Assembly: GCA_039969355.1 (NCBI GenBank)
Contig: JBDVOA010000040.1
Coordinates: 62,001-126,000 of the forward strand
Length of the DNA: 64,000 nucleotides
Source of the DNA: JL08 sp039969355
Lineage (GTDB): Bacteria; Pseudomonadota; Alphaproteobacteria; Rhodobacterales; Rhodobacteraceae
Reading direction: 5' to 3'
Shown: piece by piece, positions 9,000-17,264 of the stretch
Layout: every line of letters begins with the position of its first letter
How positions within the stretch are numbered: position 1 is the stretch's first letter
Position numbers and translations under genes: made by a program
The notes under the pieces: model-generated
What the model was told of the DNA's origin: nothing
The model's input: the letters and a program-made list of their open reading frames with translations, nothing else
Database searches by the model: none

Positions 9000-9229
9000 C
9001 TTTAGTCCTCCTCCTGAAAAACGTATCGGTCGCGAGGAAATGATATTCTATAGCGAGAATGTGAACTTGATGTGGATCAACAATGCCTGAACAACCCAGT
9101 CAGCAATCACAGATTTCAAATTTTAAGTCCGCTCTGGGCTCAAACCGGTCCTTAGCGACACACAATACCCGACTACCAACGATTATATTGGTGACCGGGT
9201 CATGCATACCTGACGTTTAATTCTTGAAG

Positions 9230-10123
9230 TTATCCGGCAACAGATGCCGCATAGATGCTGCCGATGGACTGGCCCAGCAGCGCATTAAATTCTGTGTCGC
9301 TCTGCTGGGCAGTCAGTCCTTCGCTGAGCGCACGTGAGAAACTGGCGACCATGCCAGTGTTCTGTGCCAGCCGGGCATTCGCCTCTTCACGGGTATAGCC
9401 CCCGGACAAGGCGACCACGCGCAGAATGTTGGGGTGATCGATCAGCGGTTTGTAGAGATTGGGGGTTTCGGGCAACGTCAGTTTCAGCATGACTTTTTTG
9501 TCAGCGGGAAGCGCATCAAGATGGTGCGCAATTTCGTCTCGTAAGAGTTCTTCTGCTTCGGTCTTGTCTGTTATCGAGATTGTGACTTCTGGTTCCAGAA
9601 TTGGGATCAGACCATGGCCCAGAATTTGATTTCCGATCTCAAACTGCTGGGCAACATTTGCGGCAATACCAGTGGGCGAGGCCGCATCGATGACGGAACG
9701 CATCTTGGTGCCGAAAATGCCCTTTTCGGCAGCACGCGACAAAAGGCCGTCAAGATCGCCCATCGGTTTCATCAAACGTGCACCGTCTGCCTCGTCCAGC
9801 AACCCTTTGTCGACTTTCAGAAAAGGGACAACGCCGCGGTCTTCCCAGAGATATCTGGCTGAGGGTTTGCCGCCAATCTCGCGATCCATAGTGTTTTCGA
9901 AAAGGATCGCCCCGAGAATGCTTTCGCCAGTGAAATCCGGGGCATTCACAATTCGCGAGCGCATATCGTGAATCAGACCATACATTTCGTCGTCATTGGC
10001 ATAGGTATCCTCGCTGATTCCATAGAGACCGAGCGCTTTGGGCGTTGAGCCACCGCTTTGATCCAGGGCGGCAATGAATCCTTTGCCGTTGCGAATTTGA
10101 TCTGATTGCTTTTGATCTGGCAT
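9230..10123 (-). CDS. fda: Fructose-bisphosphate aldolase, class I
   Basis: This 297-residue enzyme cleaves fructose 1,6-bisphosphate into the two triose phosphates, or joins them, through a lysine Schiff base and without metal. The N-terminus (GFIAALDQSGGSTPKAL) and the EPEVTI and MLKLTLPE motifs are those of the short bacterial class I aldolases, the last holding the probable Schiff-base lysine. It lies on the minus strand behind pgk and an SDR gene, with gaps of about 100 and 65 bases. The group with pgk suggests joint use in gluconeogenesis or glycolysis. Confidence 0.93.
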   Translation of the reverse strand: MPDQKQSDQIRNGKGFIAALDQSGGSTPKALGLYGISEDTYANDDEMYGLIHDMRSRIVNAPDFTGESILGAILFENTMDREIGGKPSARYLWEDRGVVPFLKVDKGLLDEADGARLMKPMGDLDGLLSRAAEKGIFGTKMRSVIDAASPTGIAANVAQQFEIGNQILGHGLIPILEPEVTISITDKTEAEELLRDEIAHHLDALPADKKVMLKLTLPETPNLYKPLIDHPNILRVVALSGGYTREEANARLAQNTGMVASFSRALSEGLTAQQSDTEFNALLGQSIGSIYAASVAG

Positions 10124-10227
10124 GTTAATTGTCCAACGCTCTTAAAAAATGCCGCGAAACGCGGGGTCATATGTGCATAAGCAAATGTGATCCGTCATGC
10201 AATTGAGTTAGCGCGAACAGTGTGTTG

Positions 10228-11004
10228 CTAAGTTTTGCCCATAGCGATCTTGGTAATGCGGGCCAGCAGGGCGCGTGGCATAAATCGGGGTGAAAACGCG
10301 CTGAGTTTGTTCATCACACCGGGCACAACGATGCGTTTGCCCTCTGATGCGCCCCACCAACCCTGCTGCGCCACGACGTCTGCATCCATCGGTTTGGACA
10401 GGTTGATGAGCCGGACAGACTCCATCTTGGCGTCGGCAAAAAAATTGGTCTGAGTCGCGCCGGGGCACAATGTCGTTACACTGACATTAGTTCCGCGCAA
10501 TTCTTCGGCCACAGCTTCGGAAAGAGAAATCACATAGGCCTTTGTGGCGTGATAGACGGCCATGCCCGGACCAGACATGAAACCAGCGACAGAGGCCACA
10601 TTAAGGATTCTCCCGCCACCCGCGTCGTCCATGTGTGGAATTGCCTTTTTCATCAGATAGGTGAGGGCGGTCATGTTAACGTTGATAGACGAAAGTTCGC
10701 GTTCCCAGCCCGCCGCGTCACCAAACGGATCGTTGCGCCCCAGACCGGCGTTGTTCACCAGCATATTGATGATACGTCCGTCGCTGGCTTCTTGCCAAAG
10801 CCGTTCGGCTTGGGAAAGGTCAGACAGGTCCGCCGGTACGACCAGCACGTCGCGCGGCAACTCCCGCAGTTCGGCAGCGAGCGCGTCCAGCTTGTCCTTT
10901 GAGCGTGCTGTCAGGATGATGTTATGCCCGTCTTTCGCCGCCAGACGGGCAAATTCCACCCCGAGCCCTTCGGAGGCGCCTGTAATCAGTGTCCAGTTTT
11001 GCAT
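10228..11004 (-). CDS. Short-chain dehydrogenase/reductase
   Basis: This is a classical SDR of 258 residues. The nucleotide-binding motif TGASEGLG is near the N-terminus, NNAG follows at the expected place, and the catalytic Ser and YxxxK appear as NVASVAGF and YHATK. The C-terminal part (WWGASEGKRIVVPGVMNKL) resembles the DltE/YqjQ-type cytosolic SDRs whose substrates are mostly unknown. It sits between pgk and the aldolase on the same strand, but nothing links it to glycolysis beyond location. Confidence 0.88.
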   Translation of the reverse strand: MQNWTLITGASEGLGVEFARLAAKDGHNIILTARSKDKLDALAAELRELPRDVLVVPADLSDLSQAERLWQEASDGRIINMLVNNAGLGRNDPFGDAAGWERELSSINVNMTALTYLMKKAIPHMDDAGGGRILNVASVAGFMSGPGMAVYHATKAYVISLSEAVAEELRGTNVSVTTLCPGATQTNFFADAKMESVRLINLSKPMDADVVAQQGWWGASEGKRIVVPGVMNKLSAFSPRFMPRALLARITKIAMGKT

Positions 11005-11070
11005 GGAATTTCCTCAGCTTGATCGTGAGGAACTTTAAGGAGCGAGGTCCTTAATTCCAAGCGGTCCTTG

Positions 11071-12264
11071 TTATGCGCTTTGTAATGCGGCAACGCCGGG
11101 CAGTGTTTTGCCCTCCATCCATTCCAGAAATGCGCCACCTGCAGACGAAATATAGGTGAAGTCATCCGCCACACCTGCCTGATTGAGGGCGGCAACTGTA
11201 TCCCCGCCTCCCGCGACCGATACAAGCGCTCCGGCTTTGGTCAGCGCGGCTGCCTTCTGGGCGGCGGCGTTAGTAGCCGCATCAAAGGGTTCGATTTCAA
11301 ATGCGCCCATCGGTCCATTCCAGATCAGAGTGCGCGCTTTTTCAAGTACCGCGCTGATCAGCGCCACAGTCTGTGGCCCGGCGTCCAGTATCATTGCGTC
11401 CGCCGGGCAGGCATCCGCCGGGACTGTTTCGCTGGGTGTCCCCGCCTCGAAGGCGCGGGCAACCACAACGTCTGACGGTAGAATGATGTCGCAGCCGCCT
11501 TCTTTTGCTTTGGCCAGAATATCGCGCGCTGTGTCCGCCATGTCATGTTCGGCAAGCGATTTGCCAACATCATAACCCTGCGCGGCAAGGAAAGTGTTCG
11601 CCATGCCGCCCCCGATTACCAGATGGTCGACCTTGGTGCTGAGATTGCCAAGCAACTCAAGTTTGGTCGACACTTTTGCCCCGCCCACAACCGCAACCAC
11701 AGGTCTGTCCGGGTTTCCGAGAGCTGATTCCAGCGCGCTGAGTTCAGCCTGCATCAGGCGACCAGCGCAAGACGGCAGCAGCTGTGCGATGCCCGCTGTC
11801 GAGGCGTGCGCCCGGTGCGCGGCAGAAAATGCGTCATTGCAATAAATGTCGCCAAGGCGGGCCATTTCAGCGGCCAGCCCAGGGTCGTTTTTGGTCTCAC
11901 CAGCGTAAAAGCGAGTGTTTTCAAGCAACAATATCTCACCGGGCGCAAGTGCCCCGACAGCAGCTTCTGCCGCAGGGCCTCTGCAATCTGCGACAAAGAT
12001 GACGGGGGCAGCAAAGGTGGATTCCAGCGCGGGGACCAGTTGTTGCAGCGACAATTCGGGATCACGGGTGCCCTTGGGACGACCGAAATGCGCCAGTAGG
12101 ATGGGCTGCCCGCCTGCGTCCAGAACATCACGGACTGAGGGTACCAGCCGCTGGATGCGGGTATCGTCACTCACATACCCGTCTTCCATCGGCACATTCA
12201 AATCGACCCGCATCAGAACGCGCTTTCCGCTAAGGGCCATGTCATCCAGCGTCTTCCAGCTCAT
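11071..12264 (-). CDS. pgk: Phosphoglycerate kinase
   Basis: Pgk interconverts 1,3-bisphosphoglycerate plus ADP with 3-phosphoglycerate plus ATP in glycolysis and gluconeogenesis. The 397-residue length is normal. Family motifs include MRVDLNVPMEDG near the N-terminus, LLAHFGRPKG, LLLENTRFYAGE, VVGGAKVSTKLELL, LIWNGPMGAFE and the C-terminal nucleotide-binding AGGGDT. The gene is divergent from a cyclophilin gene with a 126-base shared upstream region. Confidence 0.97.
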   Translation of the reverse strand: MSWKTLDDMALSGKRVLMRVDLNVPMEDGYVSDDTRIQRLVPSVRDVLDAGGQPILLAHFGRPKGTRDPELSLQQLVPALESTFAAPVIFVADCRGPAAEAAVGALAPGEILLLENTRFYAGETKNDPGLAAEMARLGDIYCNDAFSAAHRAHASTAGIAQLLPSCAGRLMQAELSALESALGNPDRPVVAVVGGAKVSTKLELLGNLSTKVDHLVIGGGMANTFLAAQGYDVGKSLAEHDMADTARDILAKAKEGGCDIILPSDVVVARAFEAGTPSETVPADACPADAMILDAGPQTVALISAVLEKARTLIWNGPMGAFEIEPFDAATNAAAQKAAALTKAGALVSVAGGGDTVAALNQAGVADDFTYISSAGGAFLEWMEGKTLPGVAALQSA

Positions 12265-12390
12265 TGCGGTGTCTCCGTGTTAACGTTTGGGGCGTTTTTT
12301 CCCGCATTTGGCGCTGTCGTCAATGGGCACTTGGCAATTGGCCCCGTGCGGCTTAGGTAAATGCCAACCAAATTTTGAAGGAATGCCCAA

Positions 12391-12897
12391 ATGGCCGAGA
12401 TTAAAGACCCAGAAAACACCGTCCTGGTTGAGTTGACCAACGGGACCGTCACCATTGAGTTGATGCCAGACGTTGCGCCAAAACATGCTGAGCGTATGAA
12501 GGAACTTGCACGCAGCGGTGCCTATAACAATGTCTGTTTCCACCGCGTTATCGACGGGTTCATGGCGCAGACCGGCGATGTGGCCAACGGCAATATGGAA
12601 ACGGACTTCAATATTCGCGCTGCGGGCACGGGTGGTTCTGATCTGCCAGACCTTCCAGCCGAGTTTTCCAAACTTCCTCATGATCGAGGCACTTTGGGCG
12701 CGGCGCGGTCGGCAAATCCAGACAGTGCCAACAGCCAGTTTTTCATCAACTTCAAGGATAATCACTTCCTGAATGGTCAGTACACGGTCTATGGCCGCGT
12801 GATTTCGGGAATGGAACATGTGGACGCGATTACCAAGGGCGAGCCCCCCGCAGCGCCGGACCGTATGATCAACGTTAAGGTTGCGGCTGATGACTAA
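12391..12897 (+). CDS. Cyclophilin-type peptidyl-prolyl isomerase, cytoplasmic
   Basis: This 168-residue protein is a single cyclophilin domain without a signal peptide. It is expected to catalyse cis-trans isomerisation of peptidyl-proline bonds in the cytoplasm. The active-site motifs FHRVIDGFMAQTGD and NSQFFINF are intact. The next gene begins inside its stop region (8-base overlap) and encodes a paralogue with a membrane anchor or signal. It is divergent from pgk. Confidence 0.93.
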   Translation: MAEIKDPENTVLVELTNGTVTIELMPDVAPKHAERMKELARSGAYNNVCFHRVIDGFMAQTGDVANGNMETDFNIRAAGTGGSDLPDLPAEFSKLPHDRGTLGAARSANPDSANSQFFINFKDNHFLNGQYTVYGRVISGMEHVDAITKGEPPAAPDRMINVKVAADD

Positions 12898-13576
12898 ACG
12901 GACCTGGCTATGGATGGGCATGTTTGCGTGCGCGACCATGCTCGGCGTTATGGTCGTACTGGTGCTGCGATCGGGGCCGATGAACGCAGCGCCCACCGAA
13001 GTGGTCACGCTGGCCGCCGCTGATGCGGTGACGCCGGATCCAGTGGTTGCAGGTATCCCTGTGGACTGGGACCAGCCTGGTCCTTACCTACAGATCGTTG
13101 TTGGTGGCGAAGCGAACGGAACTATTACTATTGATCTGGCCGAAACGGTTGCGCCAGAGCATGTGGCGCAGATCACCGCGCTGGCGGAAAGTGGCGCCTA
13201 CAATGGTGTGGTCTTCCATCGGGTGCTGGACGGCTTTATGGCCCAGACCGGCGATGTCAAATTTGGTAGGGTCGGACCAGATTTGCGCAGCGCGGGTATG
13301 GGTGGTTCTGATCTTCCCGACATCAAGGCCGAATTTTCCGATGTCCCATTTGATCGCGGCATTGTCGGCATGGCGCGCAGTTCGAAGCCGGACAGCGCCA
13401 ACAGCCAATTCTTTATCATGTTCGACGAAGGCCATTTCCTGAACGGAGAGTATACAGTGATTGGCCGGGTAACGGATGGCATGGACGTCGTTGACAAGAT
13501 CAAACGCGGTGCCCCCAGAAGCGGCGCGGTGGAAGAAGAACCAGACGTCATGCAGTCAGTAACAGTCGTACGTTAA
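12890..13576 (+). CDS. Cyclophilin-type peptidyl-prolyl isomerase, exported or anchored
   Basis: This paralogue of the preceding cyclophilin has an N-terminal hydrophobic segment (WLWMGMFACATMLGVMVVLVL) that should export or anchor it, and an Ala/Pro linker before the domain. The motifs FHRVLDGFMAQTGD and NSQFFIMF are present. I chose the ATG at 12890 (MTKRTW, 228 residues), which overlaps the upstream stop by 8 bases; an in-frame TTG at 12881 is less likely. The pair gives one prolyl isomerase on each side of the inner membrane. A hairpin terminator follows. Confidence 0.92.
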   Translation: MTKRTWLWMGMFACATMLGVMVVLVLRSGPMNAAPTEVVTLAAADAVTPDPVVAGIPVDWDQPGPYLQIVVGGEANGTITIDLAETVAPEHVAQITALAESGAYNGVVFHRVLDGFMAQTGDVKFGRVGPDLRSAGMGGSDLPDIKAEFSDVPFDRGIVGMARSSKPDSANSQFFIMFDEGHFLNGEYTVIGRVTDGMDVVDKIKRGAPRSGAVEEEPDVMQSVTVVR

Positions 13577-13590
13577 CACCTGCAAAAAAC

Positions 13591-13632
13591 GCGCCACACA
13601 ATGCCTCACCATTGAGTGAGGCATGCTGGCGC
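13591..13632 (+). terminator. Hairpin terminator after the cyclophilin pair
   Basis: An eight-base perfect stem, ATGCCTCA with TGAGGCAT, is enclosed by an outer GCGCC/GGCGC pairing and is followed by TTTC. It starts 14 bases after the cyclophilin stop. The U-run is short, so the strength is uncertain. Confidence 0.55.
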
Positions 13633-13685
13633 TTTCAGCCCTTTCCCCGCATCATGAGTATACAGATGCTATGGGGAGGGGAGGT

Positions 13686-14648
13686 ATGCGAATCCTGTCA
13701 ATTCTGGCTGCTGCGGCACTGTTGGCAAATGTGGCGACAGCGGATCCCGGTACATGGTCGCAAGAGTGGCCTGATACTGATTTTAACAGAACCACGATCA
13801 CTGATTGGGGTGAGATTCTGTCGGGCGGTCCACCCAAAGATGGTATCCCAGCGCTGAGCAATCCAGAGTTCACCCCCGTAGGCAAGAAACGCGGAATCAA
13901 GGGGACCGAGCCTGTGATTGCCGTTAAAATAGGGCAGGAAACACCGCGCGCCTACCCAATTCGCTACCTCATGTGGCACGAGATTGTGAATGATACTGTG
14001 GGTGGCGTCCCGGTCGCGGTCACGTTCTGCCCACTGTGTAACTCAGCGATGACCTTTGATCGACGGACTGCCGGGGGCACGCTGACTTTTGGCGTTTCAG
14101 GCAAGCTGCGCAATTCGGACATGATTATGTATGACCGCGAAAGCCAAAGCTGGTGGCAACAGGCAATCGGTTCGGCGATTGTTGGTGAGTTGACCGGGAC
14201 AGAGTTGAAAACGCTGCCGACGTGGCTCGAAAGCTGGGCGGAGTTTAAGGCGCGCAACCCGACAGGATTGGTTATGGACGAGCCGGACTACAATCGTGAT
14301 TACGGGCGCAATCCCTATCAGGGGTATGACAGCCTGTCCAAACCGTTCCTCTATTCCGGTGAGCGACCACCGCACGGTGTCGAACCACTTGCCCGCGTGG
14401 TCCGCGTCGGCGCGCGTGCCTGGCCGCTGGCAAGGCTCGCAGCATTGCAAGAAGTTACCGAGGCGGGGGTCACATTGTCTTGGCGGGCTGGGCAAGCGTC
14501 TGCGCTGGATACAGGGCAAATCAGCAAGGGGCGCGATGTCGGCTCAATCAGGGTGCGTGACACCAAAGGGCAGAATGTGGCGCATGACGTGATGTTCGCT
14601 TTTGCCTTTCACGCATTCTGGCCCGAGGGGGATTGGATGCTGGACTGA
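13686..14648 (+). CDS. DUF3179 domain protein, exported
   Basis: This protein of about 320 residues has a signal peptide (MRILSILAAAALLANVATA). I chose this ATG because a GGGGAGGGGAGG stretch lies directly upstream; the frame is open further to 13623. The body matches the DUF3179 family: a segment around YPIRYLMWHEIVNDTVGG, the CPLC motif in TFCPLCNSAMTF, and FGVSGKLRNSDMIMYDRE. The function of this family is not established. The CPLC pair suggests a redox or metal-binding role. It is convergent with the bactofilin gene. Confidence 0.82.
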   Translation: MRILSILAAAALLANVATADPGTWSQEWPDTDFNRTTITDWGEILSGGPPKDGIPALSNPEFTPVGKKRGIKGTEPVIAVKIGQETPRAYPIRYLMWHEIVNDTVGGVPVAVTFCPLCNSAMTFDRRTAGGTLTFGVSGKLRNSDMIMYDRESQSWWQQAIGSAIVGELTGTELKTLPTWLESWAEFKARNPTGLVMDEPDYNRDYGRNPYQGYDSLSKPFLYSGERPPHGVEPLARVVRVGARAWPLARLAALQEVTEAGVTLSWRAGQASALDTGQISKGRDVGSIRVRDTKGQNVAHDVMFAFAFHAFWPEGDWMLD

Positions 14649-14680
14649 TGAGACGGCAGAACACCCAGCCAAAATGAAAT

Positions 14681-14708
14681 CAGGCACCGCAGCTATGCTG
14701 GATGCCTG
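14681..14708 (-). terminator. Hairpin between DUF3179 gene and bactofilin
   Basis: CAGGCA pairs with TGCCTG, and an inner CAGC/GCTG stem closes a three-base loop. It lies in the 86-base convergent gap. On the minus strand it is followed by ATTTCATTTT, so it suits termination of the bactofilin transcript better than of the plus-strand gene. Confidence 0.5.
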
Positions 14709-14734
14709 TTAAGAATTCGGTCTGAAAACTAGAT

Positions 14735-15259
14735 TCAAGACGCGCTGGGCGCTTTCGCTGGCTTGGCCTGTTGAACCGCAGAAGCAGGTGGCGGCGTCGG
14801 CGCTGTCTTGCCCGTATTCAGAGGATCATCCTGCCGTTGGACCGATCCTTCGAAGTGTGCACCGCTTTCGATGGCGATTGTTTTGTGGATGATGTCACCT
14901 TCAACACGTGCCGTGGAGGTCAGACGCACTTTCAGGCCGCGAACACGACCAACGATGCGGCCATTGACGACAACGTCATCGGCGATCACTTCGCCCTTGA
15001 TCGTCGCGGATTCACCGATGGTCAGCAGATGCGCCCGAATGTCGCCTTCCACTGTGCCCTCAACGTTAATGTCGCCGGTCGTTTTCATATTGCCGGTCAC
15101 ATGCAGATCAGCAGACAGGACCGACGCCGGTGGCTTGGCCTTTGGCGCAGACGGCTTGTAGTCGTCCTGCCGTGTCGCCGCAGCCGGAGCTTCGGCTGCT
15201 GCTGGTTTTGCAGTGTCGGCTTTAGAACCGGGCTCATTGATTTTGCTTTTAGAGAAAAT
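14735..15259 (-). CDS. Bactofilin, apparently initiated at an ATT codon
   Basis: Bactofilins are polymerising cytoskeletal proteins with a right-handed beta-helix core, often guiding cell-wall enzymes. The core runs from about LSADLHVTGNMKTTGDINV to the SGAHFEGSV segment, and a Pro/Ala-rich tail follows. The nearest standard start (GTG at 15100) would cut into the core and leave no N-terminal tail. Continuing in frame gives an N-terminus FSKSKINEPGSKADTAKP, ahead of which stands ATT at 15259-15257, six bases after a perfect AAGGAGG. An in-frame TGA lies four codons before the ATT and no ATG, GTG or TTG intervenes. The full protein would have 174 residues. The alternative is a sequencing error (ATG read as ATT). 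Confidence 0.85.
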   Translation of the reverse strand: MFSKSKINEPGSKADTAKPAAAEAPAAATRQDDYKPSAPKAKPPASVLSADLHVTGNMKTTGDINVEGTVEGDIRAHLLTIGESATIKGEVIADDVVVNGRIVGRVRGLKVRLTSTARVEGDIIHKTIAIESGAHFEGSVQRQDDPLNTGKTAPTPPPASAVQQAKPAKAPSAS

Positions 15260-15780
15260 GGGATGCCTCCTTCAGCCGTGTTCAGCTGATCCATACAGAC
15301 GATTTCAGCGCTTTGTGTAATCCATCAGTCATTGGGGATCAAGCGGCTTTCGATCCATCAGGATACTCTCTTAGGTTGTGCGGCGATGCCGTGACACAAC
15401 GCACGTGCTGCAACCCCGTCCTGATACAGCGATTTCTGTCCGAAGCGTCCATTTTCTGGAGTCTGTCAGCCCTGCATAGGCTTCGTTTTGCGCCCTGCAT
15501 CGTGATGCAAATTGACCGGTCTGCTTGTATTCCTAGCGAGTTTCCGGTCGTGCCGGGCGGTTTCTTTAAGTGGTTTGTGCCGGATTTGATGCGTATTAGT
15601 ACTGTCCAAACCCTTGTTGGTCGGCGGTTTTTCGCCAAACCTGCGGTATTTTCGCCGGTATTGCTGACCAAAGTGACCAACATACTTGCCCAAAAGTTAC
15701 TCGCTGGATATGCACCGCCCCAAGGTGCCGTTCCGAATAGGATCGGAGCGCCATGTCGGGGATGGGATAAGGATGCAGAT
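15260..15780. other. Divergent upstream region of bactofilin and M23 peptidase
   Basis: This 520-base region separates the two divergent genes and presumably carries both promoters. Both strands happen to be open: the plus frame of the peptidase extends to 15313 and a minus frame spans 15339-15977. Neither encodes anything that looks conserved. A small palindrome, TGCATC-gt-GATGCA, lies at 15496-15509 and could be a regulator site. I could not identify convincing -35/-10 boxes. Confidence 0.45.
15266..15272 (-). promoter_or_regulatory. Strong Shine-Dalgarno site fixing the bactofilin start
   Basis: AAGGAGG on the minus strand is followed by the six-base spacer CATCCC and then ATT. This spacing is optimal for initiation at the ATT and not for any other codon in the frame. 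Confidence 0.75.
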
Positions 15781-17106
15781 GTGAGGACTCGTCTCGCTAT
15801 TCGGACGCACGCAATACTAGAAAAGTATTTTCCAGAGCGTCGACTTTTTCTGAAATCAGACACTGACACACGGTTTATTCGACTCAGATCTGAAACCCAG
15901 CTTGTTGCATTTGCGGGAAGTGCCGCAATTGTTTCTTGGGTCATTATTGCGACCGCCATATTGTTAATGGACAGCATCGGCTCTGGAAATTTTCGCGAGC
16001 AGGCTAAACGAGACCAATCAACATATCAAACCCGACTGAATGCGCTGGCCGATCAACGCGACATGCGCGCAGAGGAAGCCCTGGCTGCGCAGGAACGTTT
16101 CAATGCCGCGCTCGATCAGATTTCAGTGATGCAATCCCAACTGCTGGCGTCAGAAACCCGCCGCCGCGAGCTGGAAACCGGTATTGATGTGATCCAAAGC
16201 ACGCTGCGCGGCACGATGAAAGATCGTGAGGCGGCACGACAGCGTGTGGCTGCGCTTGAATCCCAGACTGAAAACGGACCTCAGTTACCCAGTTCTGTGG
16301 CGACATCAGCCCCGGTTGATTTTCTTGCCGATGCTCTAGCGCGGACCGCACAAGAGCGTGACAACGTGATCGCCGACGCGCAGGACGCATTGCTGCAAGC
16401 CGATGAAATGGAACTCAAGATCGCCCTGATGGAAGATCAGAACGATCAGATTTTCCGTCAGTTGGAAGAAGCGATGACTGTTTCGGTGGCGCCATTGGAC
16501 AAGATGTTCCGTTCGGCCGGGATGTCGACTGACCGGATTATCGAACAGGTGCGGCGAGGATATTCCGGGCAGGGCGGGCCGCTGACGCCGTTGTCGTTTT
16601 CGACCCGTGGCGCGCCACCATCGCCCGATGCAATGCGCGCAAACCGCCTGTTGAACCAGATGGACCAGCTTAATCTTTATCGTATCGCTGCGCAAAAGGC
16701 ACCTTTTGCAACGCCAGTCAAAAACGCGTTCAGATTCACCAGCGGGTATGGCTTTCGACGTGACCCAAAAACGGGCGGGCGACGGATGCATAGCGGGGTC
16801 GATTTCGCCGCAAGCAATGGCACGCCGCTTTATGCAACCGCTGATGGGGTTGTCACCCACGCCAGCTGGGACACTGGCTATGGTCGTCTGATCAAGATCC
16901 AACATCAGTTCGGTATCGAGACCCGGTATGCCCATCTATCAAGAATGCGCGTCAAAGTAGGGCAGAGGGTGTCCCGCGGCGAACGGATTGGCGACATGGG
17001 CGCATCGGGCCGCGTGACGGGTGTTCACCTGCACTACGAAGTTCGGGTTGGCGGTAAACCTGTGAATCCGATGATTTATATCAAGGCAGCCAAAGACGTC
17101 TTTTAG
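15781..17106 (+). CDS. M23 family peptidoglycan endopeptidase with N-terminal membrane anchor
   Basis: This LytM-type zinc endopeptidase is predicted to cut peptidoglycan cross-links. From GTG at 15781 (AAGGA upstream) it has 441 residues: a basic N-terminal region, one transmembrane helix at about 45-65, a long coiled coil at about 70-210, a linker and the M23 domain. The zinc and catalytic residues are His337 and Asp341 in MHSGVD, the YAHLS motif, and His416/His418 in VHLHYE, so the enzyme should be active. The 156 residues encoded before the GTG are low in family character and were left out. Its divergent partner is a bactofilin, a pairing seen in many bacteria, where the filament recruits the hydrolase. 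Confidence 0.93.
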   Translation: MRTRLAIRTHAILEKYFPERRLFLKSDTDTRFIRLRSETQLVAFAGSAAIVSWVIIATAILLMDSIGSGNFREQAKRDQSTYQTRLNALADQRDMRAEEALAAQERFNAALDQISVMQSQLLASETRRRELETGIDVIQSTLRGTMKDREAARQRVAALESQTENGPQLPSSVATSAPVDFLADALARTAQERDNVIADAQDALLQADEMELKIALMEDQNDQIFRQLEEAMTVSVAPLDKMFRSAGMSTDRIIEQVRRGYSGQGGPLTPLSFSTRGAPPSPDAMRANRLLNQMDQLNLYRIAAQKAPFATPVKNAFRFTSGYGFRRDPKTGGRRMHSGVDFAASNGTPLYATADGVVTHASWDTGYGRLIKIQHQFGIETRYAHLSRMRVKVGQRVSRGERIGDMGASGRVTGVHLHYEVRVGGKPVNPMIYIKAAKDVF

Positions 17107-17264
17107 GGACTGAACTGCTTTGGCCGGATTGTTGGTCACGACGGGCATTTCATACTGCGAGCATGGAAATTTCGATCTCGACAATCGGAGATTGCAAACC
17201 AACGTGGTTGGCAGTGGGTGAAAAAAATTTCCAACAGATGCTCGTCGACCGAAAGTTTTAGAAG

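Noticed and set aside
12280..13008. 242-codon minus-strand frame opposite the cyclophilins
   Set aside because: It runs antisense to two well-supported genes and its translation shows no domain.
15097..15294. Alternative minus-strand frame starting with ATG at 15294 upstream of bactofilin
   Set aside because: It is in another frame, would need a frameshift to join bactofilin, and its codons overlap the clear ATT-initiated frame preceded by AAGGAGG.
15313..15780. Plus-strand extension of the M23 peptidase frame by 156 residues
   Set aside because: The residues have no membrane or family character, and the GTG at 15781 has a good ribosome binding site just before the expected N-terminus.
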